Shown here: positions 25,240 to 37,700 of the stretch, piece by piece | Numbering within the stretch: position 1 is the stretch's first letter | How the letters are laid out: each line of letters starts with the position of its first letter | Assembly: GCA_963971285.1 (NCBI GenBank) | Contig: OZ020244.1 | Location: 15,748,001 to 15,812,000, forward strand | Reading direction: 5' to 3' | DNA length: 64,000 nt | Source: Astropecten irregularis | Lineage: Eukaryota > Echinodermata > Asteroidea > Paxillosida > Astropectinidae | Made by a program: the position numbers and the translations under genes | Notes under the pieces: generated by a model | Databases searched by the model: none | Told to the model about the DNA's origin: nothing | The model's input: only the letters and a program-made list of their open reading frames with translations

Positions 25240-25715
25240 CCCTCCAGTGGGTTCTAACCCCCGTAGTGGGTTCTAATCCCCTGTAGCAGGTTCTAACCCC
25301 CCTTAGTGGGTTCTAACTCCTGTAACGGGTTCTAACCCCCTGTAGTGGGTTCTATCCCCCTGTAGTGGGTTCAAACCCCCTGTAGTGGGTTCTATCCCCC
25401 TGTAGTGGGTTTGAACCCCCTGTAGTGGGTTTGAACCCCCCATTATGGGTTCTAACCCCCTGTAGTGGGTTCGAACCCCCCGTTGTGGATTCTAACCCCC
25501 TGTAGTGGGTTTGAACCCACCGTTGTGGGTTCTAACCCCCTGTAGTGGGTTCGAACCCCCGCAGTGGATTCTAACCCCCCGTAGTGGGTTCTAACCCCCC
25601 GTAGTGGGTTCTAACCCCCCATTGTGGGTTCTAACCCCCTGTAGTGGGTTCGAACCCCCGTTGTGAGTTATAACCCCTTGTACGTGTTTCGAACCCCCCG
25701 TAGTAGGTTCTAACC
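25240..25715. repeat. 20-bp minisatellite in the NDUFB11 3' UTR
   Basis: About 23 units of TGTAGTGGGTTCTAACCCCC with variants in which CTA becomes CGA or TGA. Many units contain the palindrome GGTTCGAACC. The last unit contains the NDUFB11 stop codon (TAG, minus strand, 25712-25710), so the array starts inside the end of the coding exon and would be transcribed. Confidence 0.9.
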
Positions 25716-28700
25716 ATTGAATGCCTTCCACACTCTCTCCTCTTCCTCCTCCGATGGCAGGATCAGCTTCTCTGGGTCGCAGAGGTCGGCACTGATCAGG
25801 GGCACACCCTGCCTCCGTCGTTCCTCGATGACGAGTTCCGCTTCATTGCCCGCCCACTCATGGCCTTTACTGAAAGTAATTAAAACGTATAATACATGAT
25901 TGGTAAAGGTCACAGAACAGCACTCATACTTTGTCTAATCCCACACGTACATAAAATAACACACTCAACACTCAACGGAAATAAAACAATGGGTGCACAA
26001 AAAGAAACTTCATTTTATTTTGACGCCCTAACCCTTTGAATCTAATCGGTTTGGGGTGATATGAGTAGTCTGAGTGTTTACTGTTTAGTGCACATCTTAA
26101 GCTGCATTTTGATACCCTACTTCAGGGCTCAAATTTCGTGGAAAAGGGCTCTGGACAGCAGGTCTAGTAATTGAAGCATTTTACTAGACCTGAACTTTTT
26201 TCGCTAGACCTGTGACATTCATGTACATAGGAAAACCGTAATTGTATGCAATTTGTGTCAAAAATCATCAATTTAGGCACCATTTTAATTGTGCAAGGAA
26301 AATAAAATCACTAGACAGCCGGACTAGTGCGGTACACATGTTACTAGACCGACACTGAAATCACTAGACTCGGTCCACAATCTAGTGGATATTTCGAGCC
26401 CTGTACTTGATACTAAGGACTCAACACTGTTCAATGCACACAGCATTGTTTGTCAAATGGTACAAAAACAAAAGAAGCACTTTTTATAGGTATACAGGTT
26501 GAACTTGCCATGCGCTACATTGCATAGGGCGATATTGTTTGGGTGTACAATGGGTTACGCACAGCTACACACTCTATACCTAAAAGTGCAACTTTTGGTT
26601 ATGTACCTTTTGACAAACAGTGCTGTGTGTATTAACGGTAGGTTTCTACCAGCACCATCTTCATACCATGAAAGTTATACCTAAATCTGAGAACATTTCT
26701 GTTTGGGTACCGGTATGTTACAAATCCTGTACCTTTATATATCTATTATAAACTGAGTTTGATATTCTTAGAGTCGGGTTCAAATCATGCTCCCATACAT
26801 TTTTCTTTGTTCAACTTAATAGAATATTTGAATCTGGTTGGATGGAAGTTTATTTTCATATTTCTCCATCTGGAGAGGCCTACAGTCCGGAACGCTTTCG
26901 AGTCAACTCGTACCTTTGACAACTTGTACCTTTGCCAACTCATATGTTCGACAACTCGTACCTTTGACAACTTGTACCTTTGCCAACTTGTACCTTTGCC
27001 AACTTGTACCTGAATTAAGACAACTTGTACCTTGAGTTAAGACAACTCGTACCTTTGACAACTTGTACCTTCGCCAACTTGTACCTTTGCCAACTTGTGC
27101 CTTTGACAACTTGTACCTTCGCCAACTTGTGCCTTTGACAACTTGTACCTTTGCCAACTTGTGCCTTTGACAACTTGTACCTTCGCCAACTTGTGCCTTT
27201 GACAACTTGTACCTTTGCCAACTTGTACCTGAATTAAGACAACTTGTACCTTGAGTTAAGACAACTTGTACCTTTGCCAACTTGTACCTGAATTAAGACA
27301 ACTTGTACCTTGAATTAAGACAACTTGTACCTTGAGTTAAGACAACTTGTGCCTTTGACAACTTGTACCTTCACCAACTTGTACCTTTGCCAACTTGTGC
27401 CTTTGACAACTTGTACCTTTGCCAACTTGTACCTGAATTAAGACAACTTGTACCTTGAGTTAAGACAACTTGTACCTTTGCCAACTCGTACCTTCGCCAA
27501 CTTGTACCTTGAATTATAAAGACAACTTGTACCTTGAATTATAAAGACATCTTGTACCTTGAGTTTTAAAGAAAACTTGTACATGTACCTTCGAAATTTA
27601 GTCAAAATTGTGTCTTCTTTTCTGTTGTGGGTTAAGAATATGGATGAATCACCATAAAGAGTGAGTGGTAGAAGTCGAGACATCGTTTTATAGGTGATAA
27701 AGTTCCATGACTTTTCTGACTGTGCAGCCAGCTCGTAGAGGCTGCCGGCGCACAATGAAGTGGTGTAGGCCTGTGCCCCAGGATATTGAGTTGGCAAAGG
27801 TATGACTTGGCAAAGGTAAGAGTTTGCATGAACTTGCCATTTCGAAGGTACGAGTTGGCAAAGATACGAGTTGGCAAAGGTACGAGTTGGCAAAGGTACG
27901 AGTTGGTGGACCTTGCCATTGCGAAGGTACTAGTTGGCAAAGGTACGAGTTAGTGGACCTTGCCATTACGAAGGTACTAGTTGGAAAAGGTACGAGTTGG
28001 TGGACCTTGCCATTGCGAAGGTACTACACATGTAGTTGGCAAAAGTACGAGTTAGTGGACCTTGCCATTGCAAAGGTACTAGTTGGCAAAGGTACGAGTC
28101 GGTGGACATTGCCATTGCGAAGGGACTAGTTGGCAAAGGTACGAGTTGGTGGACCTTGCCATTGCGAAGGTACCAGTTGGCAAAGGTACGAGTTGGTGGA
28201 CCTTGCCATTGCAAAGGTACTAGTTGGCAAAGGTACGAGTTGGCATGATCTTGCCATTGCGAAGGTACTAGTTGGTATGATCTTGCCATTGCAAAGGTAC
28301 TAGTTGGCAAAGGTACGAGTTGGTATGATCTTGCCATTGCGAAGGTACTAGTTGGCAAAGGTACGAGTTGGTATGATCTTGCCATTGCGAATGTACTACA
28401 TTGTAGTTGGCAAAGGTACGAGTTAGTGGACCTTGCCATTGCGAAGGTACTAGTTGGCAAAGGTACGAGTTAGTGGACCTTGCCATTGCGAAGGTACTAG
28501 TTGGCAAAGGTACGAGTTAGTGGACCTTGCCATTGCGAAGGTACTAGTTGGCAAAGGTACGAGTTAGTGGACCTTGCCATTGCGAAGGTACTAGTTGGCA
28601 AAGGTACGAGTTGGTGGACCTTGCCATTGCGAAGGTACTAGTTGGCAAAAGTACGAGTTAGTGGACCTTGCCATTGCAAAGGTACTAGTTGGCAAAGGTA

Positions 28701-31700
28701 CGAGTCGGTGGACATTGCCATTGCGAAGGGACTAGTTGGCAAAGGTACGAGTTGGTGGACCTTGCCATTGCGAAGGTACCAGTTGGCAAAGGTACGAGTT
28801 GGTGGACCTTGCCATTGCAAAGGTACTAGTTGGCAAAGGTACGAGTTGGCATGATCTTGCCATTGCGAAGGTACTAGTTGGCAAAGGTACGAGTTGGCAT
28901 GATTTTGCCATTGCGAAGGTACTAGTTGGCAAAGGTATGAGTTGGTATGCCCTTGCCATTGTGAAGGTACTAGTTGGCAAAGGTACGAGTTGGCATGATC
29001 TTGCCATTGCGAACGTACTAGTTGGCAAATGTACGAGTTGGTGAAGGTACAAATCAACTTGTTCCCTCCTGAGCTATAGGACCAAGGATTTTACCCTGGA
29101 TCAAGACGAACCATGAGGTACCAACCTCTCGGGAATGTAGTGTACCAACAGTGGTGTAAACACAAACATCAGTGAGATACCGCAGAAGAAGAGGATACGA
29201 TATGACCACAGGTCAATCACAGGGTCAGGACTGAAGCCATGGGAGACATAATTCTGTAGAAATGAAAGAGAAAATGCTAATCATTAAATAGGTGCATCAC
29301 ATTTTATCATTAGCTAGACTATAATATGCTTTAGGCCAAATCATTGAAAATAAACACCGATTGTAAAGAAGCCCCACTACTTCTATCATGTCTATTTGTA
29401 TCATGTTGAATTTGTTGCCTTTGATAAAAACACAAGGGGTTCTGAACTTTACAATCACATATATTTGCTAGTTAATTGCGCAAAGTCAGGCCTATTTTGA
29501 GTATACGGCGCACTTTTATTCACCTCGGCAAAAATCAAAAGTTGGGGGTGCGGCGTATACATGGGTACAGCCCGCTGGCAGTCTCGTGTGCACGACAGGA
29601 TGTAGGCCGCGCCGCACGCTTAACGATAGTAGGCCTACATCATGTAGGCCTCCGTACGTACTGCTTTCTGCGGCGTGGCGTGGCGCAGCGTTGCGTGACA
29701 CTGACGCACTTCGGGTTGTTGCAAACTCGGGCAAAACATCCCTGAAAGTTGTGAGTTGGATTGAGTAATTCATTGTTTTTATTTTTCTCGAATTTGAAAT
29801 TCTCAATTGAAATACAAATCACAAATGAGCTGAGAAAAATTAGCGATGCAGTTTTCTAAATTTTTTGGTCGTTCACGGCCGATTTTTTTTTTTCTGCCGG
29901 CTGATGTCAAAAGTTGGGGTGCGTCGTATACATGGGTGCGCCGTATACATGGCACTTTACGGTATTCATTCAATTCAGAAGATAGCGGGTGATTGATGGC
30001 CATTTTTAAATGGTCTACAAAACCCTGGAAATTTATTTTATGCTGAACTGCAAGCTAGGCTATTGGGCAATTGTAAACTTCTGGACCCCTGTGTTTTTAT
30101 CATATGCACAGCATGGAACGTATTCACAGTCATTCCAGTGTGTTATAAGAACACAGGATGGTCCAGAACTTTACAATTCAATTGCATGAGGGGTAAATAT
30201 AATTTAATACACAGCTCCAAAAACAGACAAACCAAGATGGAAGGCAAGAGGCACAGCCCGAAGCAGGTCAACCCATATGCCGCTCAACTCGTATACCGGC
30301 CAACTCATACGCTATTTGGTCAACACGTACGTCGCTCAACTCGTACACCGACCAACTCGTACACCCACCAACTTGTATGCCTCTCAAGTAATTTATCACA
30401 GTTTCATGATGGGTTAGCCAGGTTTTTTTTTATCAGGATCTTTTTCGCAAGATTTTGTTTATTGCTGATTGGTATTTTTCAGGCTTGTAAATCTTTCGCG
30501 ATTTTCTTTTTAGGGGATAGGGCCCAACAGTTTTTAAAATTTCAAGGCGATCAATTTTTTCAGGGGATTGGTATTTTTAAGGGGAAAAAACTGAAAACCT
30601 GACATTCTTGTTATCCTTAAAAAATTCAAAATCTATCAAACTCTGAAACTCAGAAGAAAAGTCATTTCATTGGATGGTATACGAGTTGGTCGACGTATAA
30701 ATTGGTAGAAGTACAAGTTGGTTGGTGTACGAGTTGTTCTGTGTGCGAGCTGGACAGCACAGGGAAAATCCCTTACACGAATTGGCATGAAACGGTCCCA
30801 AGAGGGCGTCACAATCATCTCATTATGCGACGTCATCGCACTGACCAAAAATTGAAGTTTTCATGAATGAAACTGACATGCAATCACGCATGGGCACATA
30901 CTCAGCAACGCCCACTCGAATCATTGACACTTCGACAGACCTCGCCACGATCTTTCAAATGGTACCAAAAACGTACAAATTTGTACATTTCTTTGACCTT
31001 TTGACCATTTTTTGTGGTGTCACCCAACGTTCGAGAACTCACGGACTCGCGGTCGTATTTGAACTTTGGTCAGCTTTTTTTTTTTTGCCATTTTACAGCG
31101 AAAGCGTCTGAGTGTGATTGTTAGGTTGTTGAATATTCATAGCAACGTGTGTTTGGTCTGTTAGTTGTGTATGCTGAGAGCGCCACATGAATATGCATAG
31201 AATTACATGGTCACCCGTAGTTGCGATGATCGTAACCCTAAGGTCCCTGTCCCCATGTCAGACCTAGGGTTACGATCATCGCAACTAGGTCACCCGGAGA
31301 TGTCGTACGGCCGACAGTTGATCGTTGCGTAGTCGTACACTGTGTGTGTTTGCATAGGCACATCGCATGATGCATGCTCTGTACGTCCTTGCGCGTTGAC
31401 CAATCAGCACAGCGCTTGCCACCGACGGCACTGTTTCCATCCGTGTTAGGCCTACAGTACATGGGGTATTTTTCGCTGTGGACAGCGTACAAGTTGGTCG
31501 GCATACGAGTTGGGGCATAGTTGGTTGGTGTAGTAACTGTAGTGTAGCCCTATATTACTCCTGACGTTGTTGTTGTCGTATAGGCCCTATAGAGGTTATT
31601 CACGTGACGTAATTGGCCGTCAAGCACAATGATTGCACACGCGAAACAATACGCTTCAGTACACACGCAACGTACACTGTCCTACGGCTACGGAGTACGG

Positions 31701-34700
31701 GAAACCGTGAACAACATAGAAAAGCTTGACGGCCAATCACGTGATTTTATGACGTCGGTGAATAACCTCTATATAGGGCTACAGGATGTTTAACTTGAAA
31801 AACATGAGAACATGATTTCACACCCCTAAAAGGACTGTTAATCGGCGATCTAGTCAGTGTAACCATGGAGGAAGGAAGAGAAGGAGTTACAACTACCCTT
31901 TTAATCCTTAAGCTTATCAGATAAGACAATTAGCACCTTTCCACGGCCAGTAGAAACCCTATGGGACCTCCCGAACGTTGTGTAAACATTGGCCGGCCAG
32001 CCAAAGCCTTTGCGGCCTGCGTGTGTTACCGCGGCATCGCTGGTAACCGCCGTGCGCAGCGAAATACTTCCAATACTGGAGTAATGAATTGACAAACAAA
32101 CACGTAGAAGACATGCGCAAACAGCCCCCTGTGTGCATGTCAGCGATGCGACGTACGATCCATGTTATGGGAGAGACGGATCGCTTCACCCCAGATTTTC
32201 ATCCATCAAAATCGGCCCATCGGTTGGTGAGTTACGTCATTTTCTTTCATTTGGCGGTGAATAAGAGATCGAGAATACCACCCTATTGTTTTTTTGTCAT
32301 AAATATTGATGCGGGTGCTTCTCAGACCTACCTACAATTGTTACTTGTTCTAAAACGTTGTTTTGATGTATGGATGTATGTTTCGTACGTGGTAACAACG
32401 AGCCACAACCCGAAAAAAAAGATTGAAAATCTCGATTTCGCCTTCCATTTTGGGCCTTTTGGCGATTGTATATTAGAATTATATCCATCACGGACGCAGT
32501 TTTTTTCTTTGGCTGCTTGTCATGTTTAAAAAGTATGAATATCGGCTGTTTGTTTACGATAGGTCCAGTCATCTAATACATGAAAAGTCCAGTAATTCTT
32601 GTTTTTAACGATTCTAACTACTCAAGACATAAAATAGTCATCGGTATTACGGACTTTTGTACACGTTGCATACGACAATTACTCGACGGCCGTTTCATGT
32701 TTACATAATGTTTCGCCAGTTTCCCTTGTGGTTATTTAATACTTGCCGATCGTTTTCTGGACTTTGTGTTTATAATGGGAGATTTTCCCCCTTGATGATT
32801 GATATTGGTAGACAGGCATACATGTTTTGTCTGGTATTTAATTAAATTACATAGAAAAAGGCAACATTTGATTTTGGAAACAATTGTGTTTTTATTCTTA
32901 TAGAATGGAAAGGAAACCATCATCCATGCTGAAGACATTGATTTGATGCATCATGGTAAATGCTAATACCTAAACTTGATTCCTGTGAATCTCAAGTTTC
33001 AAGGTTTTGCAATCATACACTTTATGATACCGTTGGAATCTCAATCATATGGATGAATGCACAGGTCATTCCAATGAGGTGTCAACTATTTGCTGATAGT
33101 TGCTGCAGTTTGTTTGGACATTGACTTTTAAAGTGAGTGAACACTTTCGTTGTTTTCTCTCCAGTGAATTCCTTTGTAGAACTCGCCAAGCTGCTGCTGC
33201 AATACCCAGAGGTAGAGTATCTGTTGAGCCAGAGATTCAACCAGGATCCACTAGAGATGTATTTCTCTAAGCAGCGCTCTACCGGGGGAAGTTGTGACAA
33301 CCGAACAGTTCGGCCACAACATGATGTCCTTTCATGTTTCAAGAGAGGCAGTCAAGGCATCAAAGCACGCGAATGTCATCCACGATGAGGAGGAGAAGTC
33401 TGCACCGTCTCTTGATGCAGCCCCATTCCCAAAGCGACTAAAACAAAAATGAACACTCTTCCACATTGATGATTGTGCAGACTAGTACCTTTGCCTACTG
33501 AATTATTATAATTGATTACAATGTTGGCTTATCAAGTTATTTAAGTCAAAATTCAACAAAACTGATTCCTAGACTTTTCTTTAAGGTGCTTAGAGGAAAC
33601 TTCCAACCATGATGAAAAGCTTCGTTGGGCTTTGCTGTATCTCTAGCCAGGGGAAAGTGTTCGACATGTTGGGAATGGAAAACAAACCTTAAAATAACCA
33701 TTACAAATCCGCAGCCCCAATGTCTTTTCCTCAATTTCTTGACTTTGATCTTCGAAGAGGTTTCATTTATCTCAAACTGATTCTGCTTCATGTTTGCTTT
33801 AATTGATAGTTTAATTACTTTTAAGAGACTGAAATATATTGTAAATACTGGGAAAGTAAATGAAGATGACAGGTGATCACTTTGTATATAATATCGAACA
33901 TAATAATGGTTTATTTTATTAACAACAAAGAAAAGGTTACATACAGTATACAACATAGAAAGGTATCAGCTGCGTGGTCAATGTATTGTTGTCGGTGACT
34001 GAACTACTGTAATTGCCTTTCCCACGATAGAAAATGGGTTTGAATTAAAATTTGGAAAAAAATATGGACGTTAAAAGATCTGTGCACATATTTATGCCAA
34101 AGTGATGACTAGATTCATTACAAATATAAAAAAAACTTAACCTGTCATAACATTGCACAATGGAGTGTGGGAAACATTGCAGCTTTAACTGTAACACTTT
34201 CTTTAGATTTGATAGAGTAAAATTCTGTTGAGGTAAATACACTCTGAAGTAAATTAGGAACGTACTTCACATCAGCACCAAGCAGTAAAATGTACAAGGA
34301 CTAAAACAACGCAAGTAAATTTAACATTTTAAATAGGTGCAGTAATAACTAAAATACTAGGATTACATGTAAGTGCAGTGGAATGTTCAAAACCAGTAAC
34401 TAAAGACATTAATGATAAAGCATTGCCTGTATGTTTCAATGTACATGTATACAAGTTTCAAGTTGCTTTTTGACGGTTAACTTTTGGCATTTTAAAGCTT
34501 CATTTCACAAACAAATGTAATGAGGTAATGATCCATTTTGGCAAGTGCAATGACATTGAAACAAGTCACATGTATGCTTAGATATTTGTTGATTCAATAC
34601 GTATGATATACCGGTATACGTTAAAATGCAATTAGCAATCACCATCTCTGTGAAAAACAAAATAAACCGAGATGCTATACATGTAAATTAGAATTACATT

Positions 34701-37700
34701 GTGCATGTATACAGTTGAAATGTAATTTAGCAGTTATGTTTTAGGATCTACAAACAGCTAATAACGCAGGCAGTGTTCAGGGTGCTGACTGGCAAACTTT
34801 GAAGTGTCATGTTTACAAATCTTTGCGGAGTGCTTTTTCCCCCTTTTTTGAGATTTTCTTATTTTTCTCTTTTCTTATATCCAGGTACACCTTAAGAAAA
34901 GCCTTGCATCTAATTTTAATATAAAATGTTATTATGATTTCTAGAAATGTTTTCGAAAGTTCTCCAGTCAATTTACAGTCTGTCAAAGAACACCAGTATG
35001 TTTGTACCCGATAGTTTTTGGAAATGTTATCCAGCAGTACTTCCTTTATATTAATTTGTGATAACCTTTGGAGGTTAGAATTTGACAAGTGTATCTTGGT
35101 AACAAGTTCCATAGATCTAAAAAACAAATATACATCATCTGAAACTTGGAAGAGTCTACCACGGTTTTGGGCATCAATCCACTCCTTTGTATAAGTCAAA
35201 AATGTCTTGCCAGAAGATATACTATGAACAGACCAACATTCCAAGAATTTACAGTACACTTTCGCTGTACTGTTGAGCTGTCTTTTGTATTTTTTCGTTA
35301 AAGCAAAGGGGATGTAGCCAGCTACGTAACGCAGCACTTGTTCCTCTTCCTTTTCAATTTCGCCATGAGACAAAGTCTCCTTTCCGGGCAAATCAGTGCT
35401 ATTCCTTTCTTTCATGAGACGGCCAAAAACGGATTGAATAAGATACTGGTAGCACAATTTCAACGAGTGCTCAGATTTGCATTTGATGCCGAGCGACTGG
35501 AGTAATTTACCCCAGTCAGCGCATGAACTAATTCTGTAATCGTGGAAATTCCTCCACATTGTGTCATAGACTTCAGGTTTTAAAAACCTGCCTTCGCATG
35601 ATGTCAAAACAATCCACAAAGCAGACACTGATGACGAGCAAAAGCCTACAAACTCGGGACTTTGTGAAAGGAGAAGCAGGCTAGTTATTAACTCAATTAT
35701 ATGCAATGATGTTTCACTCCCACAGTTGAAGATGGGGTGTCCTTTCGTGTCTTCCAGGCTGGCCGTGAAGAAAGATGATGCACATTCCAGTGCATCATCC
35801 TTCGTGAAGTTTGCCTTAGGTCGTTCAGGTGCTAGATGGAGAAAATAAAATATGTAATTATTAATTGCCTGCAATGTGCGCAACACTTTTTGTTTTCATT
35901 ACCCAGTACACTGTATATAAGTCTCTGCATTTGACTGCTTTCTCATCGAAGCAGTTTACCTTTTTTATCTTTCTTTTTTTTAATTGTTGTATTCAATTTT
36001 ATTTTTCGATTGTAAAGAGTATTTGGAATTGAACGTAATGTTTATGAAAGTAAAAGGAAATATGTTTGCCAAAAAGGAGAGCCCTATACCAAACACGAAG
36101 CATCTTGTTAAAATTAATTGCGAAAAAGTAGCAAAGTGAAGTGCATCCTACATGCACATATACCAGACATACAAGTTTTCCTTGCATCAGCTGATTTCCT
36201 CTTTTTTCACTTCACTCTTATGTCATTGAAAAGTGAAAAACACTGTGCAAGGTATGATCATGGATCTTCCTTCCTCCATGGTGTGATAAGGAATTTCCTC
36301 GTTTTTTGTTAAGCTTAAGTTGATACCTGATATACATACCTTTCTCTCGTGGTTTGCTCTTATTTCCACTTGCTGCCGTGCTTGAAGTTGTCGTACCTTC
36401 ACCAACTGTGGCCTCAGATCCCTGTGTTTGTGCTCGATCTTGGGAGATAAAAAGTTACACCATGTAGATGAAAGAAAAATATAAGAATTCTTCGCGGTAC
36501 AGTACCCAGTAGGCCTACTAAATACTACATATTGGGTCATCTCGTACCCAAGTTAAGTCGTACTTGAGTCAAGTCATACGCCAGTTAACTCGTACCCCTA
36601 TATGCAATTGTGCATATAATCTTGTTTGTATTGTTCCTCGAAGACCTTGACATTTAGTGTTCTTATTTTTAATGTCTCTTTTAATCGAAAAAATCCACAT
36701 TTGAAAAATATTTTTTATAATACAAGAACCAGTCGCCCCAAAATTCCTGTTTCAAAATCAATTGAACAAAACAAATTAATACACGCAAAGAGTACTAGAC
36801 AGTTTCAAAGTCTGTCAGCAGCGGCCTCATGTCTTGTGCAATAATGGGGTACGACTTGACTCGGGCACGAGATGACCAGGGTACGAGTTGACTTGGGTGT
36901 CATTTTGCGGGTACAACTTAACTTGGGTACGACTTGACCCATTTCGAATTACTATACCATTCTCTCCATTTGGTACACGGAATTTTGTTATTTCATTTTA
37001 TTTTTAGATTTTATGTTACTGTTAAATCTGAGCTTTAAAGTCACATTTTTTTCACAGAATTTCAGAATTTTAATGTTGACAGGAAGAAAATAGAGTGGAC
37101 ATTTGCCAAAGATTAAGATACTTGTCTCAAGTGCAGTGTCATGAACCACAGATAGACCTATATTCATGCACTTTTACCATACATACCTTTTGGGAGGCCT
37201 TTGTTCCCTGGTGAATTGGAGCCACTACTTGGTGATGCTTCATCAATGCCACTTCCATGGAGGATGTCACTGGTTGGGTCACGTCGTGATGCCGTTGATG
37301 ATGATGGACCTTTTTATTTTGAATAAAATAAACAATTGATTTAATGCCCAGTAAAATCCATGGATGAAAGATGACAAAAGTTATGTGTGGCCAGTTATCA
37401 TTAGAAGTCCATGTTGGCTCCACACTTTACATAGGCCTAGCCTACTTTAAAAAAAAATTTAAAGGAAAGCAATTTTTTATAGCTTCTACATTTTGTTCTT
37501 AGTTGTAAGAAATTTTTGACTTTCGTTTCGGCAAATGTTCTCGAGTCCTTAAAAATAAAAGTAGGCCTAACCCCACAATGAAGAAATTTCTCCAATAGGC
37601 CTAACGTTTGTTAGGCCTATTTCATTAAAAAAGTTGTTAGGATCTTCCTCAGTACCTGCATGGAGGAAGGAGGTACCTGCTTAATATTAGGGCCCACTAA

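Noticed and set aside
25240..25715. CRISPR array
   Set aside because: No spacers; continuous minisatellite in a eukaryotic 3' UTR. The same applies to the arrays at 27-29 kb and 53 kb.
26903..29057. Several open frames of 60-164 codons with repeated motifs such as LCQLVPLPTSTFAMARS
   Set aside because: They are translations of the foldback tandem repeats, present on both strands and in several frames.
30063..30602. 179-codon plus-strand frame
   Set aside because: Runs through foldback arm repeats and T-rich DNA; no family resemblance.
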